Shown: in pieces, positions 23,515 through 35,700 of the stretch
Numbering within the stretch: the stretch's first letter is position 1
Layout of the letters: every line of letters starts with the position of its first letter
Assembly: GCF_026914265.1 (NCBI RefSeq)
Contig: NC_069124.1
Span: 5,482,213 to 5,546,212, forward strand
DNA length: 64,000 nucleotides
Source of the DNA: Mya arenaria
Taxonomy: Eukaryota; Mollusca; Bivalvia; Myida; Myidae
Reading direction: 5' to 3'
Position numbers and translations under genes: made by a program
Notes under the pieces: model-generated
What the model saw: the letters and a program-made list of their open reading frames with translations, nothing else
What the model was told of the DNA's origin: nothing
Databases searched by the model: none

Positions 23515-25887
23515 CAAGAGACCACGTTTCATTCCCCATGAAACTTAGAATGCATGTTCATCTAGAAATCTAAATCAATTTGCGTCAACAAGATTTGTTA
23601 CTTGACCAAATTTAAGTATTAGAAAGCCTTGTAATAACAATATAGATGTCACATTTAGGTGTTTGCAAATTTTGGAAGGACTGTTCATATTTCAATATTT
23701 GAATTCAACAAGAATGTGAAAGTCTTTGTCTTTAATATCATAACAGAACATAATACATGAACGTATAGCAACATTTACTGCATATATATACATGTTAGCA
23801 CAATACCAAATTCTAGTATTCTAAATGCAGCTTGTGTACAATTTCAGAAGCACTCACAATTTCAAAAACATTGAAACTTAATAAATGGCACCAAAATAAA
23901 ATGGATCAATCATACTGCAACTTCTTAGACTCACAACATCCTTTGAAAGCACAAGGTAACGCAAATAAAGTCACAGATATGGTTATTTATACAAACATAA
24001 TAGCTATAAACTTGTAAAAGAGCACTGGGCGAACACCAACGCTTGTCTGTTGTTATTTTCATGAAAAAGGAACATAATTTGAACACTATAAAAGTTATGG
24101 ACCTTGCTTAAATATGCTCACCAAGCTTCATTTCAATATCTTAGAACTCATTTTTTTTTGCATGCAGCAGCTGTCAAAAACACCAAGGCTATGACTAACT
24201 TTCTTAAAAAAAGCTGAGCTCATCGTCAAACATCTTTTCTTCAACCTCACTAGAAAAACTAGGTCGTAAAACTGACTTGACAAAACACTACATTTAAATT
24301 AAGCGCTAAACTGTGCTTATAATGTGTGTATTAACTTGAAGCTGTAGTTCTAAAACTGCACTTTTACTGTACAATAAAGTTCTACCTGGGAAGAAAATTA
24401 ACAAACAATTGACTAAGCTTCTGGGAAATCACATGCCAAAACTTGCAGCTAAACAAATTATTTGTCTAGATAATTGAAAAGCTGACAAAAAGTGGCCAAA
24501 ATACATTTTATAGCTGATCTAAAAACAGTTTGACAGAGAATTTTTCCAAAAGTGCGAAAGCGCTATTCTGCTATTTTCTATATGCCATACGCCTGGAGGA
24601 TTGAAACACAAATTCCATTCCAATGACGAAGTTTTGCAGTCATTGTTTTATTGGGAAGTTCACTAGCAAAAATCTGTCTGTAATACACACAATTAAACGA
24701 ACATATTTTATATGAAACAATTTTTACATACCGGGGTATTCCAAAATCTGTATCTTTGTGAATTTTTTACTATTAAGAGAGTAGTGACTTCATTGTGACA
24801 ATTTTTTTTTTCACAGATGTTTACCACATTGTAATATCACTTGTACCAGTGTATTGCTTTCATCTAAGATAGATTAAATGACATGATAACAATGTAAGAA
24901 GCAAGTACCAGTATGTCTGCTCACTGATTGAACATGCACAGAAATGTGGCTTGAATGTAAATCATCGTAAATGCATTATCAACAACTAATTTGTTAAATG
25001 TACTGTAGACATTCAGAAAACAACAAAAATAAGATCGTTAACAACATATTGAATGCACCAAAACTTTGACATTCGTCAAACATTACTTATAATTGTTCAA
25101 TGTTAATTGAAACCATAACTCTTGCGTATGTATAGCTTGTACTGTTTTCCAGTTAAATCCCTTTACAGATCAGGCCGCAGGCAACATATACACACATTAA
25201 CTACATTCTAATATTGCACATAATATACAATTACCCACAATGCAATATTTTTATCCATAGTAAAAGCAGTCCATTACTGGTATTATGGTATAAATTGCAG
25301 TGGTCAGACAAATATCCATCCAAATCCATCATAATTTAGCCAGTAATTACCATGAATGACCAGCCAGCAAATCAAGGGGGCAAAAGCGAAACCTTTCTAA
25401 GCAACAACAATAATAGAATGTCTTAAAACATTTTTGCTTTACCTATCTTACCAGAAAATGGCCAATACCCAACAATTTTCAGACCGAGCATTCAGGGACA
25501 CATTGGGAGCGGGTTGGAGAATGGTCTTGGCATTTAAAGCTGAATGAGCAATTGACATACAAATTTACAATTAACATATTTATATGCATAACGATGCTGT
25601 CATCAATGGACACACCATATGATCACTTTTTCAAATCTATAACTCTTCCTTAATTAAATGCAGTTCCAGAAAAGTTGTTTGTAAACACTGTTTTAACAGG
25701 AAATTTAAGTGAATTAGCATGTTAAACAATTTGACATGTGTCATTATTCACTAACCTAATAATGAACTGTATTTATCATTCTTAAAACACTCGTTGATAA
25801 GAAAACCCCTATGTTCAGAAAAACATGCTTAGATTCATGACATAGTGTTTACATATACACAAAATACATAGCTTAAGTGCATAGTAT
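23515..25887. other. Gene-free stretch
   Basis: AT-rich sequence with only short chance frames. I see no repeats or domains. It may be intergenic space between PAICS and the 3' end of ANKRD50. Confidence 0.5.
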
Positions 25888-26620
25888 TAAAATGTCTTGA
25901 AAGTAGACGATAATCTTGGATGAAGGTTACTTGTCTTGAAAGTAGATACCACATCTGGGATTAGGGTTAAATGTCTTGAAAGTAGACGACACATCTGGGA
26001 TGAGGGTTACATGTCTTGAAAGTAGATGCCACATCTTGGATTAGGGTTAAATGTCTTGAAAGTAGACGACACATCTGGGATGAGGGTTACATGTCTTGAA
26101 AGTAGATGCCACATCTTGGATTAGGGTTAAATGTCTTGAAAGTAGATGACACATCTGGGATGAGGGTTACATGTCTTGAAAGTAGATACAACACCTGGGA
26201 TTAGGGTTAAATGTCTTGAAAGTAGACGACACATCTGGGATGAGGGTTAAATGTCTTGAAAGTAGACACATCTGGGATGAGGGTTAAATGTCTTGAAAGT
26301 AGACGACACATCTGGGATGAGGGTTACATGTCTTGAAAGTAGACACATCTGGGATGAGGGTTAAATGTCTTGAAAGTAGACGACACATCTGGGATGAGGG
26401 TTACATGTCTTGAAAGTAGACACATCTAAATGTCTTGAAAGTGGATGATACACTTGAAAGTGGACGACACATCTGGGATGAGGGTTAAATGTCTTGAAAG
26501 TAGATGACACACCCGGGATGAGGGTTAAATGTCTTGAAAGTAGACGACACACCCGGGATGAGGGTTTAATGTCTTGAAAGTAGACAACACACCCGGGATG
26601 AGGTTTAAATGTCTTTGAGT
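25888..26620. repeat. 40-bp minisatellite, about 18 units
   Basis: The unit is ATGTCTTGAAAGTAGACGAC followed by ACATCTGGGATGAGGGTTA, with 40-bp spacing and a few shortened copies. Variants differ by single bases (GACGACAC, GATGCCAC, CACCCGGG). There are no unique spacers, so it is not CRISPR-like. It lies on the 3' side of ANKRD50. Confidence 0.9.
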
Positions 26621-27995
26621 GACTAGTTTTGCGCAGCGACCTTCAGAAGAGCTGAACAACAGGAGAGCTGAAAGTAAAAGAAAAAAACATTTACATTATG
26701 TGACCGTTCAAAAGTCATCGGTATGCAAAACTTCATAAAAGCATTGTGTTTTATCTTTACAGCTCATAGAATGTAAGGACACAAATATTATAAAGCTATA
26801 GTTAGATTTAAAAGATAACATTTTTTTTCTCAGACAATCTCGAATAATTAATGGACAATGCATTATTCATATGTTTTGGTGGGGTCTTCCAGACAAAGTT
26901 AAAAAAATATAAATGAGCAATGCATATGACTTGTATGTTTTTGTTTTCTTCCGACAATGTTGAAAAATAAATGAAAAATGCTTTTGAAACTCATTAATGA
27001 TAACAATTATGTTTAATCTTTTTTAAGTTAAGTTTTTTTAAAATTTGTTTGATCATTATAATTTATGTCTTCTTAGTAAAGAATTACTAAAATAGACCGA
27101 ACAAAGCCAAATTACTGTCAGTACAGCCTTTTGAATAAATAAAGAGCTTCGAGTTTTGAAATCTACAATGTCGGCAAATGTCAGTTATTTCAGAGACATT
27201 TAATTTCTCGGGTATAATTATTCATATCATGTTTAATCTAAAATTATTTCAGTTTATACTCGAAACATGCAGAATAATGCACGCACAGTCACCAGTTATG
27301 GAGGTGCATTATCACATTGGGAGTTTTGACAACATACATGGATAATGTAAGATCCTATCAGCATGGTCTGAATCTGTTAGCTTTCAATTCGAGCATGAAT
27401 TATCATGCAAATATGCCAATAGTTGGACAGAAAGTTAAAGCATATAATCATTATTTATGCATTATAGCCATGACTAGTTTGTGGAGTTTAATAATGGTTC
27501 AATTTCATTGAATGTAACAAGAAAAAACACATGAAAATATGCTGCTTTTGCATGCCTCACAAACTATAATCACCTTTAATTGTTTCTAAGATCAAAGACG
27601 GAAGGCAATGTGAAGTGCAGTTCACAAGCTTAGGATAAGACCTTTTTCAAAAGCTCCTAATAACCTCAAGCTTATTTATTTTAGATGAATTGTTACAGAA
27701 CATGTAAATGATGATTGTAAACAATACCTTAAGTATCTTACAAGTAATGCAATTATGAATTACTAACTTCAAAACAATTCTGGTTACTAATCATGACAAT
27801 AACATTCCTTCCAAATATTTCAACATGTATCAGTTGCAGTAATGAAGTCAATGCTATTCTTGCACACAATCAGGAAGGAAAGAAAAAACTCCTATAAAAA
27901 AAATGTTAAATTACTTAAAGTGTCTTGTAAAAGAAACTTCAGGAATAGTGGAAGTGTAAATTTTTGCTTAAAAACAATTCTACCTGAGTAATTCC
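26621..27995 (-). terminator. Presumed ANKRD50 3' untranslated region and flank
   Basis: No coding sequence. Minus-strand AATAAA occurs at 27680-27675, about 315 bp after the ANKRD50 stop, and is a reasonable poly(A) site. Further AT-rich sequence follows to the minisatellite. Confidence 0.35.
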
Positions 27996-29720
27996 TTACA
28001 ATGGTGTTTCCTTCTTTAAGGGGAGTCCACTTGGTCGAACTGGCGCACGCTGGTCTCCAATGGCAACCATAGGAGATGTTCTACCGTTTGTTGACAAGCT
28101 ACCATCACTGCTGAGTGAGGCTGAGTTATCTCCCCTCTGACTACTCTCCAGTTGCGCAAGCTTTTTCATATGGCCTACAGAGTTAATGCCCTTGGCTTTA
28201 TGATTAGGATTTGTGACTATTCCATTTCTCTTTCGTCTTGTTTCTGGTGACCTCATTTCTAATGCACTTTGGCCCATGAATGGTTTTGACACATGGTCAG
28301 GAGTTTTCTTTCTTTGGTTTTCAAGTAATTGCATACTGGTTTTAAGACTAGAATGTGTATGGTGTGGATTGACCTTCCACACTTCATCATCACTAATATC
28401 TGCATTGTAAGGGTTCATGGTAATGTTTATATTCGTGGCAAGTTGGATTTTGTTCAAAAGATTTGCTTTACGACCTCTTGTAGGAGTTGTCTGTCCATTA
28501 TGACCATTTGTTCCCCCAAATAGAAGGCACTCACTATTTAAAGCTGGGGATCCCAATGGAGACTGAACAGGGCTGTGAGGCTCGCTGACCGGAGATAGGA
28601 GGCGGCTTATTGGTCGAGAGCGGTTGCGGGAGAGGGAGCACTGCTGAAGTTGCTGGGTGAAGGTCATACAGTCACTTTCAGTGGGTCCAGTCTGGGAACA
28701 ACTCATTGCACTGTTCAGCGAGCTCTGATTAGTTGAACTTGTCAAGTAGCTAGAGGACTTTGAGGAGTTGTTTGAAAGCATAGATTTTCTCCGATCGAAA
28801 GTGGAATCGGGTGATTCAGACGGGGAATTTGACATGTGGATGCCATTCATGACAACAGGATTGCCAGATGAAATGGTAACGCTTGAATTTACAGTCAGTA
28901 TGGCAGTTTCGGATGCCTGTAGTGATGGCTTGGTCTCGCTACTGGTGCACGAAGCAGAGGAAGAGCTACGACTTTTGTTTCCAGTTGGCACAGAGGCGCC
29001 ATACTCTTCCAGAAGTTTTATCACATTGAGGTGCCCACTCTTTAAAGCAACCTTCATAGGAGTACGTCCAAACTGATCTGCATGGTTTGGATTAGCGTGA
29101 TATTGTAGCAGCACTCTTACCACATTGTCATGCCCCTCCTGACTTGCAATACACAGAGCTGTAGCCCCTTGATTGCAGGTGTGATCAACAAAAGCACCCT
29201 TGTCTAGCAAATATTGCACGACCCTATCATGTCCCTGCCAGGCTGCTGTTTGAAGAGCAGTTCTGTTATCATTGTCAACAGCATCTATAATTGCCACTGA
29301 CCGACGACACATCACGTCCACAATCTCAAAGTGTCCTTGCCATGCAGCTACATGCAAAGCAGTGCGACCTTCAAGGTCAACCATGTCCATTCCCGCACCT
29401 TTCTGCAGAAGCAAATCAGCAATGCTATATTTGTTCTCCAGGGCCAATACATACAAGGTTGACCTGCCATCGGCATCCTGATAGTCAATATCTGATCGGA
29501 AATTAAGCAGATACTCCACGACATCCCGATGTCCCTCGATTGCAGCGGACCTAAGTGGTGTTTTCCCATCATGAGACCTCTGGTTCACTTGCGAGCCGTG
29601 TTGCACTAGCACTTGTAAAACAGGAAGGTGCCCCTCTTGGGCAGCCAGGTGCAGGGGTATACGACCTTCATTGTCTATCTCGTTGACCTTAGCCAGGTGT
29701 TCTATAAGAAGATCAGTCAC
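27996..29720 (-). CDS. ANKRD50: ANKRD50 exon with ankyrin repeats 10-17 and C-terminal tail
   Basis: The acceptor is ACTTTCAG before GTGACTGATC at 29720; the stop is TAA at 27998-27996. It encodes [20 protein letters not shown] and seven further ankyrin repeats. A low-complexity tail follows with [20 protein letters not shown] (human [20 protein letters not shown]), [11 protein letters not shown]-like text and KKETPL. Confidence 0.95.
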   Translation of the reverse strand: MTDLLIEHLAKVNEIDNEGRIPLHLAAQEGHLPVLQVLVQHGSQVNQRSHDGKTPLRSAAIEGHRDVVEYLLNFRSDIDYQDADGRSTLYVLALENKYSIADLLLQKGAGMDMVDLEGRTALHVAAWQGHFEIVDVMCRRSVAIIDAVDNDNRTALQTAAWQGHDRVVQYLLDKGAFVDHTCNQGATALCIASQEGHDNVVRVLLQYHANPNHADQFGRTPMKVALKSGHLNVIKLLEEYGASVPTGNKSRSSSSASCTSSETKPSLQASETAILTVNSSVTISSGNPVVMNGIHMSNSPSESPDSTFDRRKSMLSNNSSKSSSYLTSSTNQSSLNSAMSCSQTGPTESDCMTFTQQLQQCSLSRNRSRPISRLLSPVSEPHSPVQSPLGSPALNSECLLFGGTNGHNGQTTPTRGRKANLLNKIQLATNINITMNPYNADISDDEVWKVNPHHTHSSLKTSMQLLENQRKKTPDHVSKPFMGQSALEMRSPETRRKRNGIVTNPNHKAKGINSVGHMKKLAQLESSQRGDNSASLSSDGSLSTNGRTSPMVAIGDQRAPVRPSGLPLKKETPL

Positions 29721-32700
29721 CTGAAAGTACAATAATTGGTCATAAAGCTCGGACTATGAACTATTGCAGGTGACCAGTATGATGTCATTGTACCAGTGTC
29801 AATAAAAGGCTTTTGTCTTTGTGATACTTAATATAGAGGAGTGTAATGACCAAAAAAACAGATTTATTATAGACAATGAGTTATAGAAATAAAATATCAT
29901 GCAATGCAATAATTTTCATAATAACATAGACATTATTGATTTTATGAAAAGCAAACAGCAGAAGTGAAAAGAAAAGACTTGAACCAAAATCATGAATGCA
30001 GTTATTGCTGAATTAAAAGAACATCTAACAGACTGACATCTACACATTAAACATTCATAAATTGTATTGATCGTTTATTCTAGTGTGAAATTTGCAAGCC
30101 ATATATCATCACATAAAGGATGCTGTAAAATCCAAAACATATTTTTGCACAGTAAATTTTAAGCTAGAAAGTATTCCATGAATCATATTGTATGTATTCA
30201 TAAAAAGATGACATGTTAATTAGCAGAAAGCAAGATTTATTACAAAACAAGGTTGACTAATGTTTAGGCTAGTGAACTTTTCAATAAAATGCCTATAATG
30301 GTAATTAAACCAAAATGAAGCATGAATAATTTCAACATAAAATGTTTGACTGAATGAGCATGTTAATTCAAAATCCATCAAATTTCAAATTGAATTAACA
30401 TGTACAAGTTTAGAATTTCAATAAAGCAAGCATTGACCCTACTTTTAAAATCCCAGGGGGTACGTGAGTTTCCTTGTAGGTTGAAGTATATGTCATTTAG
30501 ACTTGTGTTGATATTTAAATTCAAATTTGCATCTTTCAAGGGTGAAATAACGCCAAGGGTTAAAATTGTAGCTAGTGATATACCTTCATTAGTATCTTAA
30601 ATGAAAATGGAGATCTTATCCTTTTACACATTTGAAAACTTGATCCACTTGGTATGATGGGAAAAAAACATAAATCACTACTGAATCTAGGTGAAACTAT
30701 GAAATGAAGATTATTAATGTTTTTTAACTGATGAATAAAATGTTTGAACAAACATTGAAATTGAACTGCATTTTGTTTTAAATGAAATAAAGATCTTTAG
30801 ATAAATAAAAAAAAATATAGGAAAAAGCAAAAAAGGAACATTATCAATTTAAGTTAAATGATAAGTGAAGACTTTTTAAGACTTTCACTCATGCCTCTGC
30901 TTATGGAACTGTTGGACGAACTCTAATTTATTAATTTAGAAAGACCCTGACGGAAACAAATTCCCATATAGTAATTATTTTGTTTACCGGTTAGAAGGTG
31001 CTATTTTGGGGCTTGTGCGCTACACTGAAAAGTATAAAGGCATTTGCACCAAAACTAAGTAAGATTTTTTTTTTCTTTACTTAACAATTAATTTGGCAGC
31101 ATGCATATGGCCAGCTTATACACCAAATTACTGATTTTAGTAAAGGAAAAATAAGCAATATCTGTTAGTTTAATAGTAAAGTTAAAAAAATATATATATA
31201 TATAAACACCAAAACGCAGTTTGCAATCGAAAACAATATATATTGAGTGTCACTTGATAACATAAAGTAGTGTTGGATAAAAATTGTATTAACGTAAAGC
31301 GAAGATTAAAACAAATCAATGGTGAATTAATCTTCGACAATTTTTATGCATGTACAAAACCCCTTAAATTTGCATTTTGACTGCATTATTTCATTATTAC
31401 CAAATGTGTATGTATTTTTTTCCATTTGTCTGCAGTTATTTTCCATTCATTTTGAAATGATTGAAATCAGACCCAAACAAGAGTGTTAATGCATACAAGA
31501 TATACTTTCGATAATCAATTGCGACAAAGTCCTTTACAGTAGTCACCAATGATGTTCTTTTCAAATGATTTTCTAAATTATAATTGATCAATTGGAACAA
31601 CACTACCCATTGATTACGATTGAGGTCTGCAAATTTTGACCTTTTTAAATAAGGAATTTAAACAGTCTAAAATCTTTTAAAGCATTTAACAAGGTATAAA
31701 ATCATTTATAATATCAGACAGCAAAATATGCAATTTATACATTTAGGATTTTGTAAATATTTAATCATGCGAATGGAAATTAACTTCAAACAAGCAGGCT
31801 TCCTATCAATTTGAGGGCATCAAATAGAGGTTAATTACATAATCAACAGCTATCAAAACACAGCAGCTAATAGAATTAAATCACACTGATTTTGAGTAAC
31901 AGAGCAGACAAGAATTATATAAAAATAACCACAGTTTGAAAGTTAAATAAACTAATTATGTCAGAAAAGAAACTCTTAAACACTGTACTCTGGACTAAAA
32001 CGGAATAAGGAACTGCATTGTTTTGTATGTTATTTCTACATTCGAGATTTAACAATAATGAAAAGAACAGCCAATACAGCATCCAGCCAATAAAAGCCCA
32101 GAGTTACATGTCATGTATTTTGTTTATTAGCATACCTGAATTAGTTGATTGATTAATTGGCCTGTGATGTCATTCTTGACCTTCTTTAATATATAGAAGT
32201 TAATACAATTTACAAGAATCACTACAAGTAGCTAACGCTTCCTTGTGATAATTTCATCTAATTTGTTATACATGAAATATGTATTAAGCAAAATTACAAC
32301 CAACAGGGGTTGCATATTTAAACTAATCAGTGTCCCGGGTACTACATCATAGTTACATTTTTTGGTCTTTCTTCCCATCCAAATTTTGAACAGGAATTAC
32401 TCCTGACATTTGATGAGAAAACCAGCACTGAGATCCAAATACTAAAGCCAGTAGCAATGAGGGGTAAAATGACAGAGGAAAACAGGAAAGGCCAGACAAC
32501 ATCAGGAGAACAGAGCCTCAAATGTCAGCCTCAACTTGGATAGTGGCTATTATGTTTGTAACTTAATTACATCTTGTACTTTCAGTTACGCCACATCAAG
32601 ACAAGTCAAGGTAAATTATCTACCAATAAGAAGGTGTTTGACATATTAAACGGAAAAATACACGAAACACATCATCGATACATAAAACAAGAGGGCCAAA

Positions 32701-35700
32701 TGGCCCTGAATCGCTCACCTGTCATATATTGCACATTCTTCCATTATATACAAATATTGAAAACCTAAGCCTATGAACACGGGGCGTGGCCAATTTTGAC
32801 CCCAGGGCTAAAGTTTGAACAATCTTAATAGTGGTCCGATAAACGATGCTTCAAACCAAATATCTAAGGCCTTCGCCTTTTGGTTTCGGAGAAGAAGATT
32901 TTTTAAGTTTTCATCATATACATATATAAGGAAACCCATGACCGCCCGGGTGGGGCCATTTTTTGACCCCAGGGCCAAAGATTGAACAATATTGGTACAA
33001 GTCAACTAGATGATATATCATGCCAAATATCTAAGCTCTTGTCACTACTTGATTTTACGTGTGTATCTATATATGTATATTTGTTATTAATTGTTGTATG
33101 TGGCCCATATTGAAAATTGGTATGTGTACTAAATATGTTATCCAGTTTAAATTAAGACGTTACTTGTCTTTGTGAGTTCGGAGAAGATTTTTTAAGTTTT
33201 CACTATAACACATATATTTATCTCTAAACATATAGAGAATACCCATGACCCCCGGGGCAGGGCCAATTTTGACCCCAGGGCCATAATTTGAACAAACTTC
33301 GTAGAGGTCCACTAGACGATGAATCATGCCAAATATCTAAGCTCTAGGCCAAGTAAGTTCAGAGGAGAAGATTTTTTTAAGTTTTCACTATAAACATATA
33401 GAGAAAACCCATGACCTCCGGGGCGGGGCCAATTTTGACCCGAGGGCCATAATTTGAACAAACTTTGTAGAGGTCCACTAGACGATGAATCATGCCAAAT
33501 ATCTAAGGTCTAGGCCAAGTTAGTTCAGAGGAGAAGATTTTTAAGGTTTTCACTATAAACATATAGAGAAAACCCATGACCCCCCGGGGCGGGGCCAATT
33601 TTGACCCCAGGGCCATAATTCGAACAAACTTTGTAGAGGTCCACTAGACGATGAATCATGCCAAATATCTAAGGTCTAGGCCAAGTAAGTTCAGAGGAGA
33701 AGATTTTTAAGGTTTTCACTATAAACATATAGAGAAAACCCATGACCCCCCGGGGCGGGGCCAATTTTGACCCCAGGGCCATAATTTGAACAAACTTTGT
33801 AGAGGTCCACTAGACGATGAATCATGCCAAATATCTAAGCTCTAGGCCAAGTAAGTTCAGAGGAGAAGATTTTTTAAGTTTTCACTATAAACATATAGAG
33901 AAAACCCATGACCCCCCGGGGCGGGGCCAATTTTGACCCCAGGGCCATAATTTGAACAAACTTTGTAGAGGTCCACTAGACGATGAATCATGCCAAATAT
34001 CTAAGCTCTAGGCCAAGTAAGTTCAGAGGAGAAGATTTTTTAAGTTTTCACTATAAACATATAGAGAAAACCCATGACCCCCCGGGGCGGGGCCAATTTT
34101 GACCCCAGGGCCATAATTTGAACAATCTTGGTAGAGGACCATTTGGTGATCCTAACTACCATATATCAACGGCCTAAGCCTTGTGGTTTGGGAGAAGAAG
34201 ATTTTTAAAGTTTTTCCTTTTGTTTGCCATGGCAACCAGAGTTCTGCATGGAATTGAATTCTTTGAACAACTTTGATAGAAGACCACCCAAGGAACATCC
34301 CTATGAAGTTTTATTAATATTGGCCAAGTGGTTAAGGAGATGTCTTTTAAGTAAATTGTTGACGGATGACGCACGCCGCACGCCGGACGCCGGACAAAAG
34401 GCGATCACAAAAGCTCACCATGTCACAAAGTGACAGGTGAGCTAAAAAAGCAAGAAAATTCTTGACTTCTCTTTTAGATTTGATTGTTTTCTTCATAATG
34501 GAAACCAGAGTATATATTAGGCAATTCCAAATATATAATTGAAGTTTAACATTCTTTTGAAAATCAAGAATCATTTAAGACTTGAGATTGAATCTTTAAA
34601 AGCAATGGCAGAGTTAATTGTAACTGTTTTCAAGTTACTATAATAACATGACAAATTAAGGAAGCAAAACTATTCATATTTTGAAAGCCATGTCATTCTG
34701 TTCTTTGAAGTCCATTAATACACATCAAAATATAATTGCAGATATAAATAGTACAAAATAATAATTGTCATGTTTCTGTGGTTGTCTCGATGTCTCCAAA
34801 GTTCAGTTCTAACCACCCGTGTAATGTTAAATAGCCAACCTTTTCGGTTAATTGAGTAGTAAGCACTTTGTCTACAATCTTAGGTTAGTCTGGTCACATT
34901 CCTATGGTTTATTTAGACTAAATATCTGTCTGGCTGTTTTCAAATCCATGACCCAGTATAATGATTGGAAATCTGATAAGCCACAGCTGTATTTGGTAGA
35001 GAATAATATCAGCATATTTTTTTCAGGAAATATGACTACCTCCTATACTTAGAAGAAGAGTGAATGACATTGCGCAATACTGAAACTTCCCAATTAGGGT
35101 GATGTCAGAGTTATTACCTTGTAAATTATTAATCAATCTTTGTACAAAGACAAACATGGAATAAAAAAGTTTCTATGTGAATATTATTTTCATCCTAATT
35201 TCATAACATGAATGAAAATGTCCTCATGAGAAATCAAACAAGAAACATTTCTATGTTTTGCTAGTCTTGCCCTTTCGAAATGGTTATCTGATAAATATTT
35301 CAGACAGACAGATATTGTGCATTTGTTTGTACTTATAATTGATCAACAGAAGCAAATGGAACATGGTAAAAAAATGCAATGAAGTTGACTCAGTCCTAAA
35401 ATGTAGGTAGTTTCATTGCCGCAATGGCAGTCAATTTCCAGTTTTATCCTTCATGTTTTTGTATGAACTATTTCTTGAATATATTGGTAATGATCAAACT
35501 AATAATCAATCAATGTGCTGCCACACCAGTTGGCTGCATGTACACCAGAGAAAAATATCCTCCAGTTGTATGGTTGTTTCTAAATCATTTTACGACATAT
35601 TTAATATTCATGGAAGTAATTGCTGTATCAAAAATCTTTAAAAAATTGCCATATAATTGTTTGGACAACCGGTAGTTGAAATCCTGTATGTCTGTCTGTC

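Noticed and set aside
25888-26620. Direct repeats of about 40 bp that could suggest a CRISPR array
   Set aside because: Repeats are contiguous with no unique spacers, and the DNA is clearly animal.
28213-29572. Several plus- and minus-strand frames over the ANKRD50 exon
   Set aside because: They lie in other frames of a strongly conserved exon; their text has no family match.
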